A stretch of 59,376 nucleotides of DNA from UBA10908 sp964608965. GTDB taxonomy: Bacteria > Bacillota > Clostridia > Peptostreptococcales > Anaerovoracaceae. Shown here one piece after another: positions 34,400 through 42,311 of the stretch. The stretch lies in NCBI GenBank assembly GCA_964608965.1, contig CAZSPZ010000009.1, forward strand, positions 1 to 59,376, in the 5' to 3' direction. The notes beneath the pieces are model-generated. The model was not told the origin of the DNA. It did not search any database and saw only the letters and a list, made by a program, of their open reading frames with translations. Numbering within the stretch: position 1 is the first letter of the stretch; each line of letters begins with the position of its first letter. A program made the translations under genes and the position numbers.

Positions 34400-34454
34400 A
34401 TACCCCCTTCGAGTACGTTGTGTTACATTACACTAATACTTGCGAAGGGGGTAT
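34400..34454 (-). promoter_or_regulatory. Hairpin overlapping the ribosome binding site of the SLH-like/FN3 gene
   Basis: ATACCCCCTTCG (34400-34411, plus strand) and CGAAGGGGGTAT (34443-34454) are perfect 12-base inverted repeats with a 31-base loop. On the minus strand the second arm includes GAAGGGGGT, the only ribosome binding site for the ATG at 34394. Folding would hide it. Only a weak ATTTTAAA tail follows, so a simple terminator is less likely but possible. The C-rich and CGAA blocks also recall elements reported for SigI promoters. Confidence 0.55.
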
Positions 34455-34487
34455 CGTATTTTCGGGGTCTGACTTAAAAAGCCTGAA

Positions 34488-35387
34488 TTAATTTTTAGAT
34501 TTATTTTCTCCGTTACCGTTTTGGGTTTCTTTTTCGTTCTCTGCCTCTTCTTGCTTGTTCTGCTCTGTCTGATTGTCGCCCTCTGTCTTATTGTCGTCTT
34601 CTAACTGGTTTTTCTCTTTTACTTGGTTGTCCGCTTCTTGTTCTTCTTCGCCCTCGACCTTTGTGGCTTTTCTATTTTCCTTAATTTCCTTGTTTATTTC
34701 TTTTACTGATTGTTCGAGCAGCGCAGGTTGGTCTTCTTCTTCGTAATCTTCGTCAATATCGATTAATTCTTGTACGAGGTTCAATTTCCCCGGAGTTACG
34801 TCCAAAGCTTTTGCTTCCTCTACTCTTCCAAGGCTGACAGACTCTGCGTTTACTTCGGCTTTCTTGCCTTTTTTATCAATCGTTTCCTGCACTTTAAGAG
34901 TAAGCTGTGCCGCAAGCTTTTCAGCTTTTGCAGAATTATCTGATCCGGCGACAAGAACGATATTATTATCTTCTCCGTCGATATATCCGCTGCTGATCAA
35001 TTGCTCTGTTGTAACGCGCACAGCCTTTTGTATGCTCATATTTTCTAAATCAAGCAACTGCATAATTTCTTCGGCGCTTTCATCCATCGCTTTTACGCTG
35101 AGCACGCGATCAAACATATTGAGTTCGTATGCTATGGACGGATTAATATCGACGCTTACATAAGCAACCGGAAGCGAGTACGCGTATGCGCCTGCGGTAA
35201 AGAGTGCAAAAGCCGCCGCAACAGCCCCAAATCGACGAAATTGCCTTCTGCGTGCAAAGGGCGCGACCTTCTCTGTCAGGATGACTTCCCCGATTTTATA
35301 TTCATTATTTCGAAGGCTGTCAAAGCTCCCGTCGTCTTTTAGGACAATGGCTGTTTTCCCCTTGATTTCGACAACAATACCCTTCAT
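34488..35387 (-). CDS. rsgI: RsgI-type anti-sigma-I factor
   Basis: The 299-residue protein starts with the RsgI N-terminal anti-sigma domain (MKGIVVEIKGKTAIVLKDDG, about 55 residues). A single TM helix (about 53-72) is followed by the conserved extracytoplasmic VSVDINPSIAYELNMFDRVL motif. The last 85 residues are low-complexity E/K/N/Q-rich. No carbohydrate-binding module is present, unlike the RsgI proteins of cellulosome bacteria. RsgI holds SigI until a membrane signal releases it. The start overlaps the sigI stop by 4 bases. Confidence 0.9.
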   Translation of the reverse strand: MKGIVVEIKGKTAIVLKDDGSFDSLRNNEYKIGEVILTEKVAPFARRRQFRRFGAVAAAFALFTAGAYAYSLPVAYVSVDINPSIAYELNMFDRVLSVKAMDESAEEIMQLLDLENMSIQKAVRVTTEQLISSGYIDGEDNNIVLVAGSDNSAKAEKLAAQLTLKVQETIDKKGKKAEVNAESVSLGRVEEAKALDVTPGKLNLVQELIDIDEDYEEEDQPALLEQSVKEINKEIKENRKATKVEGEEEQEADNQVKEKNQLEDDNKTEGDNQTEQNKQEEAENEKETQNGNGENKSKN

Positions 35388-36055
35388 CTTGATGTTCCTT
35401 CCTTAACGCGGCGAAAATATTCGGCTAATATAGGATATTCTCCGCTTAGAATCACTATCCCGGCTATTATATATTTGCGATGGCGCTCTAAAATTTTCGG
35501 GGTGATACCCGTATTTTTTTCTATGATCCTAATCGGAAGCATCTTTGTCCTATGCATTTCTGCAATAAGAATCGGACTGCCTATGATAAATCCTATCGCC
35601 CGGGCGCAGGCGTCTTTGGTTTTTTCGGCTTTGGGAGATACTGCGACCAAATCGGAAAACGCGATTTTATATTCAGCTAAGGTAAGTTTTACAGCCTCAA
35701 TTTCAAGCACGGCACTACTCTGTGCATCAGGCACTACCCCGCCCATATCGGAAAGATCTGTAGGATCCACGGCGATTGAAGTTTCTCGCCTTTCCTTTCT
35801 TTCATAATCGTAAAGTCTGTGCCTGATAACAGTTTCTGCATAAAAAAGAAAACTTCCCCTATTGTAATCATAGGAGATGACAGCTTCGTGAAATGCGGAC
35901 AACGAAACAGACCACCGGTCGTCGCTCTTATTGATATAAGTGCCGGTGATTCGAAATGCGGTTCCCAAAATATAAGTTTCATAATCCTTAATCAACGCCT
36001 CCAGGCAAACATCGTCTGTTTGTGCCTGAACGACCCTGACATCTATCTCTCTCAT
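35384..36055 (-). CDS. sigI: RNA polymerase sigma-I factor
   Basis: The 223-residue protein matches SigI: N-terminal region 2 with LIKDYETYILGTAFRITG, DDRWSVSLSAFHEAVISYD and GSFLFYAETVIRHRLYDYERKE, and a C-terminal SigI-C domain with GITPKILERHRKYIIAG. SigI is a heat-shock or envelope/polysaccharide-responsive sigma factor in Bacillus and Clostridia. An AAAGGGG site precedes the ATG. It starts 24 bases after the stop of the split GGDEF gene, so it may have its own promoter inside that gene's end. Confidence 0.93.
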   Translation of the reverse strand: MREIDVRVVQAQTDDVCLEALIKDYETYILGTAFRITGTYINKSDDRWSVSLSAFHEAVISYDYNRGSFLFYAETVIRHRLYDYERKERRETSIAVDPTDLSDMGGVVPDAQSSAVLEIEAVKLTLAEYKIAFSDLVAVSPKAEKTKDACARAIGFIIGSPILIAEMHRTKMLPIRIIEKNTGITPKILERHRKYIIAGIVILSGEYPILAEYFRRVKEGTSR

Positions 36056-36079
36056 GCGGACCCCTTTATCAGCGTCAGA

Positions 36080-37080
36080 TTAATCTCTGCTCCGTTTCAT
36101 TTGCTTCTCCGTGTATAACATACGATCCGCTTCGATAAGAGCTTTTGAAGCAGTGTCGTAATCACTGAATGAGATGATGCTCGTACTTATTCCACCGGAA
36201 GATTCATAAGCGGAAATGTAATCTGTAAATACTTTTTTCGCTTTGTTCAGCCTATTTATCAGAGTATTTTGCTCTCCGTAAAATATAATGGCAAATTCGT
36301 CTCCGCCCCACCTACAAACGATATGCTTCTCCTGGCCAAATGTGTCTTGCAGCGTGAACGCCAACTTCTGCAACACTTGATCACCGAAAGAGTGCCCATA
36401 AGTATCATTGATTTTCTTGTAATTATCAAGATCCAGGAGCGCTAAATAAATTGGTTCGTTCATTTTTTGAACAGCTTCTTCCATGGCCCGGTTTAACATC
36501 CTTCGATTATACAGCCCTGTCAATTCATCGATATTCGCATACTGTGTCAATTTTTTATTGATCCGCTCATAGTCTTTTGCGAATTTCAAAAGAATTAGAA
36601 ATCCTGCGGCAAAGATCAACGGAATCTGAAGCATCTGATCAATAAACAAAGTTCTCCTCGGATAAACGGCAACCATCTCCGGATGATAATATTCTACGGT
36701 ATGCATGATCATCAATACCGAAGTAACCATACCAAAGAGAAAATAACGCGTCCAACCATTAAAAAGATAGGTGAGCGCTATCAGAAGCAAAAGACATATG
36801 CCGTTGCATTGTTGCTGCTCCCGCCTGAATCCAGAAAACCGAAAGGCAAGAATACGCAGGTCAAAAGCATGAAAACAACGAACATAGCGTGGGATGCGAA
36901 TTTCTTTTTATAAGACAAGATCACTGCGACAACGGTTATCGCAAACAACACGGCCCATTTAAGATTGGCTAATGACGGAAAACCGGAAATAGAGTTGCCA
37001 ACGATACTCATCACCGATAAACCTGCCGCTACGGTTAGGATTGTGCGATAAAGACGCAGTTGAATATCCGATTGGTTCAC
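36080..37080 (-). pseudogene. Membrane GGDEF protein split by a single-base frameshift
   Basis: The first part (37080-36784) encodes four membrane helices and ends NNATAYVFCF-stop. The second part, in another frame, continues LLLIALTYLFNGW, two more helices and a GGDEF domain with RWGGDEFAI. If the A run at 36789-36792 (TTTT on the coding strand) had one more base, the protein would read through as ATAYVFLLLIALTY, about 332 aa. The intact gene would be a diguanylate cyclase with a six-helix sensor. Either a real mutation, phase-variable homopolymer, or sequencing error. Confidence 0.85.
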
Positions 37081-37111
37081 TTTATTCTCCTCTCAGACAC
37101 TAGTTGATTCG

Positions 37112-37480
37112 CTATTTTTGCGCTTTTTCGAAAAATTGAAGCTTCATTCCGTTGGGGTCCAGCACGAAGATATACCTGGAACCGTCTCCTGTCTTAAACG
37201 GGCCGCTTAAAATTTCAATTCCTTTTTCCTTTAAAAATAGCATCATATCATCTACTGAATCGACGAGAAAGCCCCAGGAGATATCTGAACCCACATTAAT
37301 TTCTCTTTGTTTTTCAGAGTAAATCAATTCGATTTTTGTTTCTCCGGTTCCAAGAAAGGCTATTTCCATCGACGGTCCGGCAGGAAATCTCCGATCCAAT
37401 TCAAGTCCGACTATTTCACTGTAAAACTTGATGGACTCCTCCATATTTTTGACCATTAATGTGCTCCAGCAAAATTCCAT
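37112..37480 (-). CDS. VOC (glyoxalase/bleomycin resistance) family protein
   Basis: The 122-residue protein has the two-module VOC fold: N-terminal STLMVKNMEESIKFYSEIVGLEL, and C-terminal GPFKTGDGSRYIFVLDPNGMKLQFFE. Typical metal ligands would be a His/Gln in the first strand and Glu in the last; the first strand here lacks His, so enzymatic activity is unclear. GGAGGAG precedes the ATG. Confidence 0.85.
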   Translation of the reverse strand: MEFCWSTLMVKNMEESIKFYSEIVGLELDRRFPAGPSMEIAFLGTGETKIELIYSEKQREINVGSDISWGFLVDSVDDMMLFLKEKGIEILSGPFKTGDGSRYIFVLDPNGMKLQFFEKAQK

Positions 37481-37553
37481 ATTCGCTCCTCCTTATTACT
37501 TTTATGCGATGTAGTTTATTTTGGTTCTATATTCTTTTTCAATCGTTTGCTCT

Positions 37554-38315
37554 TTATTTATGCGGACATAAAACCTTACAATTATCAGGAGCCAGGCATT
37601 TCCATAATTCTATCGGGCTTTTGCTGGCTGTCATATAATCTTTTACGATTTTTCCGTCGGACATCTCGATTACCCGATCCGATTTTTCAGCGATATGCCT
37701 ATCGTGGGTTACTATAAGGAAAGAAATTTTCAATTCTTTGTTGATTTTCCGGAGCAGATCATACACTTGATCTGTCGAATCCGAATCCAAATTACCTGTA
37801 GGCTCATCGGCCAGGACAAGATTAGGGTTGTTGATCAATGCACGCGCAATCGAAACCCGTTGCTGTTGTCCTCCGGAAAGATTATTGGCCGGATTGTTCA
37901 TCCTGTCTGCCAGCCCAACAAGTTCCAGAAGTTCGCGCGCTCTTTCTTCTTTCTTGCGATCGGCAAAGCCGCTTTCGATCCAGGTGGGAAGCATGACATT
38001 TTCTAAAGCGGTGAATTCAGGGAGCAAATGATGGAATTGAAAAATAAATCCGATGTTGCTGTTTCTGAATTTTGCAAGTTCCGTATCGCCCATTTGCAAT
38101 AAATCTTTGTCCTGAAAATACAGTTTGCCTTCGGTAGGCTTATCCAGTGCGCCGAGCATGTTTAAAAGGGTGCTTTTCCCGCAGCCCGACTGTCCGATGA
38201 CGCTCGAAAATTCAGCAACGTTAAGTACGATCGACACATTGTCCAGCGCTTTTGTAACAACAGAGGCTCCATATTCTTTTGTCAGATTTTCAGCTCGCAG
38301 CAGTACATTATCCAT
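37554..38315 (-). CDS. ABC transporter ATP-binding protein (MacB/LolD type)
   Basis: The 253-residue protein has Walker A GQSGCGKST near residue 43, Q-loop FQFHHLLPE, signature LSGGQQQRVSIARAL, Walker B LVLADEPTGNLD and H-loop VTHD. Sequence and neighbours fit the LolD/MacB subfamily energising an FtsX-type permease. The C-terminus ends with a Cys-containing tail (CLAPDNCKVLCPHK) beyond the ATPase core. It overlaps the permease stop by 8 bases. Confidence 0.94.
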   Translation of the reverse strand: MDNVLLRAENLTKEYGASVVTKALDNVSIVLNVAEFSSVIGQSGCGKSTLLNMLGALDKPTEGKLYFQDKDLLQMGDTELAKFRNSNIGFIFQFHHLLPEFTALENVMLPTWIESGFADRKKEERARELLELVGLADRMNNPANNLSGGQQQRVSIARALINNPNLVLADEPTGNLDSDSTDQVYDLLRKINKELKISFLIVTHDRHIAEKSDRVIEMSDGKIVKDYMTASKSPIELWKCLAPDNCKVLCPHK

Positions 38316-39513
38316 TTTTTATAGCCTCGATGGGGTTCAAATTAGCAGATCGGTTAGCAGGGATAACGGAAGCGATTACGCCTGCCGCCGTTGCGATGCA
38401 AACAAGAAAGAGAATACTGCTCCATCTATATGAAATATTGAAAGAAAGACCTTCGGACATATTGAATACTGCCAGCATAAGTATCCCTGCTCCGGTGCCC
38501 ACGATGGAGCCCACCATTCCAAGCAAAAAACCCTGGATGATAAAAATACGGCTGGCGCTCTTCTTTGTCGTACCCATCGCCTTGAGTATCCCTATTTCTT
38601 TTGATTTCTGCAGAACGGATACAGCTAAAACGCTTGCGATGCCAAAGGTAATAGATATAATGACGAAAAACTGTATCGTATAGGATGAGCTGCTTTGGCT
38701 GGACAATGCGCTGAGAAGTTGTTCGTTTAATTCTTTCCACTGTTCAATTTTAACGCCGCCCAAATTGCTTGCCCAGTTGTTCGCGATTTCATCTGCTAAA
38801 AAAGGATCTTCGACCTGCGTCTCAATCGTTGAGACGGCATCTCCGGCGTTGAAAAGTTTTTGAGCTCTGCGCAAATCCATAAACATCAGCGAATTATTTG
38901 AAATTTCGTTCTGAAGATCGAAAACCCCGCCGACAAGCAGGCGAACCGTTTCACCGTTGGGAAGCAGCAGATTGACATTTCCTCCCGACTCTACGCCAAG
39001 ATCGGATGCCAAACCGGTACCGATCAATACGCTGTTGCCTTCTGCGGATGGATTCCCGCTTACAATTCTTTCGCTGATATCATAAATCGAATCAGCCTCT
39101 TCCAGGAGCACACCTTTAATTTGTATCGACCGATCCGTTCCGCCACTTCTTATCAAGGCTGTTCCTTGAAGTGTCGGCGAAATGGCGGTTACCCGGGTGT
39201 CCTTTTCTATTTCTTCTGTGATCAAAGCCCAATTGTCCAAGTTCTTTGGCCCTTTGGATGCATTGCCCCGAAGTGTTATCACGCCGGACTCTTCTGCGTT
39301 GAGAGCTTGCGTCAGCACATCGTCTTCGCTTCGTATGGTAATGTGGGAGCTGTTTCCTATCGTTTCATTGACAAGGCTGTCTTGCAGGCTGGTTATAAGA
39401 GAACCAAGAAAAATCTGCACCGCAACGCCGATTGCAATGCCGCCTATGATAAATATCGTCTGGCTTTTTGAAGAAAGCATAAAGCGCAGCGCCAGTTTCA
39501 ATTCAAATTTCAA
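38308..39513 (-). CDS. ABC transporter permease, FtsX/MacB type
   Basis: The 401-residue protein has one N-terminal TM helix, a large extracytoplasmic MacB_PCD domain (about 40-270), and three C-terminal TM helices with the FtsX motif (QKSKEIGILKAMGTTKKSASRIF split across residues about 305-330). These transporters move lipids, lipoproteins, peptides or drugs by mechanotransmission. It overlaps the adaptor gene by 4 bases and the ATPase by 8 bases. Confidence 0.92.
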   Translation of the reverse strand: MKFELKLALRFMLSSKSQTIFIIGGIAIGVAVQIFLGSLITSLQDSLVNETIGNSSHITIRSEDDVLTQALNAEESGVITLRGNASKGPKNLDNWALITEEIEKDTRVTAISPTLQGTALIRSGGTDRSIQIKGVLLEEADSIYDISERIVSGNPSAEGNSVLIGTGLASDLGVESGGNVNLLLPNGETVRLLVGGVFDLQNEISNNSLMFMDLRRAQKLFNAGDAVSTIETQVEDPFLADEIANNWASNLGGVKIEQWKELNEQLLSALSSQSSSSYTIQFFVIISITFGIASVLAVSVLQKSKEIGILKAMGTTKKSASRIFIIQGFLLGMVGSIVGTGAGILMLAVFNMSEGLSFNISYRWSSILFLVCIATAAGVIASVIPANRSANLNPIEAIKNG

Positions 39514-40604
39514 GAAGCATCCGCCTCCCTATATTTTCTTACAACGTCTCCGTCCTTGAGCCCTTCTCCGGGATACAATATGATGTCTCCTTCTGAAAGT
39601 CCGTCTAAAACAACAACGTCCGACGACAAACCCGACTGAACTTTCAGGAGATGTTTGACAGCCTTGCCCTGGTTATAAAGCAGAACATATGCATCGCCGT
39701 CTTCTGCTCGTTCAAACAAATAGGTTTTGGGGATACTGATGGCGCTCTCTATCTCTCTTGTTATAATTTCCAAATTGACAGTCAAATTGGACACTTGATA
39801 AGGATATGCTTCCGGTAACGATATGCCGATTTCAAAAGTCCCTGTATTTTCATTGATTTTAGGCGTAATGCTTTCTATTTTTCCTGTCGCCGCTCCGGCA
39901 GACCCGTCACCCACCGAAATAGCCACGGGAAGCCCTTCGCTTATATATGGGAAATATTTCTCGTCGAGTTCGGCGCTTATTCTATATCCTTCTGCGCTTC
40001 CGATATCCGCAAGAAGACTTCCAAGCTGCACATAATCTCCTATTGCCACATAAGTTTTCAGCACAACGGCATCCCAAGGAACCGTTATCTGATATTTGGA
40101 AATGCTTGCCGAGGCCTGCTCCAGCTTGAGCTTTGCGGAAGCAAATTGCGATAAGGCGCTTTCGTACTCGCTTTTTCGATCTTGCATTTCCACTTTTGAA
40201 ACGGCTCCCTCGTTATATAAAGCCAAGGCATTGTTATAGGCCGTCCCCGCATAGGATATGAGTGAACCCAGGCGATCGTATTCACTTTTTGCCGAAGCAT
40301 ATTCTAAAGAGGCCTGGTTTTCTATTTCGATAAAAATAGCACCCGTGCTGATGTTTTCGCCATCTTTGACGGTCACGGACTGCACTTCCCCGCTTACCTC
40401 TGCAATGATAGAAGTTTCTTGCTGCAAACCGAGTTGACCGATAGCGACGATTTTTTCGGTAAAGGCCTCTTCGGAAACGACGATCGCCTCCGCCTCCGCG
40501 GCTCCGCCCATCAATCCAAAGTAAAGAGCACCCAAGATAAAAATAAGGGCACCTGCAATCACAAATGTTTTTTTACCCTTCAATTTTTCTTTTATCATTT
40601 TCAC
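39510..40604 (-). CDS. HlyD/MacA-like periplasmic adaptor subunit
   Basis: The 364-residue protein has an N-terminal membrane anchor (about 12-33), a split lipoyl domain (IIAEVSGEVQSVTVKDGENISTG and ITVPWDAVVLKTYVAIGDYVQLG), an alpha-hairpin (about 105-155), a beta-barrel, and a C-terminal membrane-proximal domain. It links the MacB-like permease to substrate capture on the cell surface. The unit is adaptor, permease, ATPase in that order. Confidence 0.92.
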   Translation of the reverse strand: MKMIKEKLKGKKTFVIAGALIFILGALYFGLMGGAAEAEAIVVSEEAFTEKIVAIGQLGLQQETSIIAEVSGEVQSVTVKDGENISTGAIFIEIENQASLEYASAKSEYDRLGSLISYAGTAYNNALALYNEGAVSKVEMQDRKSEYESALSQFASAKLKLEQASASISKYQITVPWDAVVLKTYVAIGDYVQLGSLLADIGSAEGYRISAELDEKYFPYISEGLPVAISVGDGSAGAATGKIESITPKINENTGTFEIGISLPEAYPYQVSNLTVNLEIITREIESAISIPKTYLFERAEDGDAYVLLYNQGKAVKHLLKVQSGLSSDVVVLDGLSEGDIILYPGEGLKDGDVVRKYREADAS

Positions 40605-40624
40605 ACTACCTCTTTCGTTTGGAT

Positions 40625-41476
40625 TTAGGAAATCTGCTCGTATAGTTTTCTTTCAAAATGGAACGCAAAGGCCGCCAGCGTTATAAATGATCCGGATTTG
40701 CCTATAAAAATCGCCAGGGGCATTTCGTAGCCCGAAAGCAACTGACAAATCGTTTGAGGAACCATCATTATACCTACGATAATACAGGTTTTTAAGATCA
40801 AAGCAAAGATTATAATCCCCAAGCTGTCATTTTTATTAAGCAAATAAAGGCATACAAGGCACAGAGGCCCTATAATCGCCATATCAAGAACATATGTTAT
40901 TTCTGTTGTATAAATCTCGATCAGATTCAGGGAAGTACCATGAAGTACTGTGGGAATAATGTCCGGCATCCAAGCTGCGACGAGCGCAAGCCCCGTCAAT
41001 ACAAGATATATTTTCACTCCCTTTGTCGTTTCCATCGTCAACTTATTCCTCTGGATTGTTCCTACGGTCCAGAACATGCCAAACAAAGTACATGCGAATA
41101 AAGCGATATATAGCAAATGAAACGAATTATAGGCAACGCCCAAAGATAGGCTTGCCGAATAATAAAGGGCAACCGCATACACCGAGGCCAATTTCAGCCT
41201 GGCTGTATTCGTATGATGTCGCCGGTTATTGATGTATGCATAAGTAAAAAGAGGCACCAGCACAAACAATATGCATAAGTCGCTGCCGATTAAAATCGGT
41301 GCTTTAAAATAAGAATCATGCGCATATATTCCATATCCAAACATTTTGACAACAGTGCCGTATTGATTGGTCACATCATAACTATGGGAGAAATTCATAG
41401 ATAAAATGCCCCCGATAGAAGTGATGCTTAATAACATAAGGCTGATAACAGATAGTACCTGCAATCCTTTTTTCAT
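40625..41476 (-). CDS. Unrecognised polytopic membrane protein in the MacAB-like operon
   Basis: Start 41476 is chosen for the GCAGGAGC site 8 bases upstream; an upstream in-frame start at 41518 has none. The 283-residue protein has a signal-anchor-like first helix and about eight TM helices in all, a loop with NNRRHHTNTA and few charged residues in membrane parts. I do not recognise a family. It ends 20 bases before the adaptor gene, so it is the first gene of the export operon and may be a substrate, partner or sensor. Confidence 0.75.
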   Translation of the reverse strand: MKKGLQVLSVISLMLLSITSIGGILSMNFSHSYDVTNQYGTVVKMFGYGIYAHDSYFKAPILIGSDLCILFVLVPLFTYAYINNRRHHTNTARLKLASVYAVALYYSASLSLGVAYNSFHLLYIALFACTLFGMFWTVGTIQRNKLTMETTKGVKIYLVLTGLALVAAWMPDIIPTVLHGTSLNLIEIYTTEITYVLDMAIIGPLCLVCLYLLNKNDSLGIIIFALILKTCIIVGIMMVPQTICQLLSGYEMPLAIFIGKSGSFITLAAFAFHFERKLYEQIS

Positions 41477-41521
41477 TCGTAGCTCCTGCCTTTTTACTTT
41501 CGTACTATATTTTAACATATC

Positions 41522-41555
41522 TTATAACAAACGCTCCTGAAAACATGCAGGAGCG
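41522..41555 (-). terminator. Terminator after pflA
   Basis: CGCTCCTG (41532-41539) and CAGGAGCG (41548-41555) form a perfect 8-base stem; TTTGTTATAAG follows on the minus strand. Confidence 0.65.
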
Positions 41556-41591
41556 ATCAGTTATTCTGTTCTTGCAAGCGAGTGAACAATT

Positions 41592-42311
41592 TCAGGGTTG
41601 CAACTTTTTTAGCATTTCCGCTGAGCACTCTTCGATATCCGCCAGAGGGAAAGGAATTCCCAGCATTTCATACTTAGCTGTACACAATTTTCTGAAGGGC
41701 AAAAGTTCAACCTTCTCTAAATTAGAAAAACGTCTGGCAAGTTGAGCGATTCTTTCTATATTGTCTGCACCGGAAGTAAGCCCCGGCACGACAACGTGCC
41801 GGATCCACAGAGGCACATTCATTTGCTCCGTCAGTTTTATGAACGCCAGCACCTGCCGCATGTCTCCGTTCGTATATCTCTTATAATGCACTTCATTGGA
41901 AAATTTCAGGTCGCAAATCACTAAATCCGTGTATTCCAAAAGCTCTTTAGCTCCATCCAAATCGCCTATACCCGAAGTATCCAAAGTTGTATGAATCCCT
42001 TCTGCACGCAAACGGCGAAACACTTCTTTCACAAAATTCCACTGTAAAAGCGGTTCGCCCCCGGAAAACGTAACCCCACCATCTTTTATAATGTATGCCT
42101 TACATCGAAGTATTTTGTCCATAACTTCTTGGACACTATAACACTGTCCCTCCGCAACCCAAGTTTCCGGATTATGACAATAAATGCAGCGCAGCGGGCA
42201 TCCTTGCATAAAGACCACATAGCGAAGCCCGGGACCGTCCAGCGTTCCCATGCTTTGAAATTGGCTTATAGCAGCTTGTATTTCGTTCCCGGTTCTATCG
42301 TCTTTCATCAT
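41592..42311 (-). CDS. pflA: Pyruvate formate-lyase activating enzyme
   Basis: The 239-residue radical SAM protein has the motif GCPLRCIYCHNPETW (C-x3-C-x2-C) near residue 34, then FSGGEPLLQ and TLDTSG for S-adenosylmethionine binding. PflA makes the glycyl radical on PflB. Its start overlaps the pflB stop by 4 bases, so both are translationally coupled. Confidence 0.96.
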   Translation of the reverse strand: MMKDDRTGNEIQAAISQFQSMGTLDGPGLRYVVFMQGCPLRCIYCHNPETWVAEGQCYSVQEVMDKILRCKAYIIKDGGVTFSGGEPLLQWNFVKEVFRRLRAEGIHTTLDTSGIGDLDGAKELLEYTDLVICDLKFSNEVHYKRYTNGDMRQVLAFIKLTEQMNVPLWIRHVVVPGLTSGADNIERIAQLARRFSNLEKVELLPFRKLCTAKYEMLGIPFPLADIEECSAEMLKKLQP

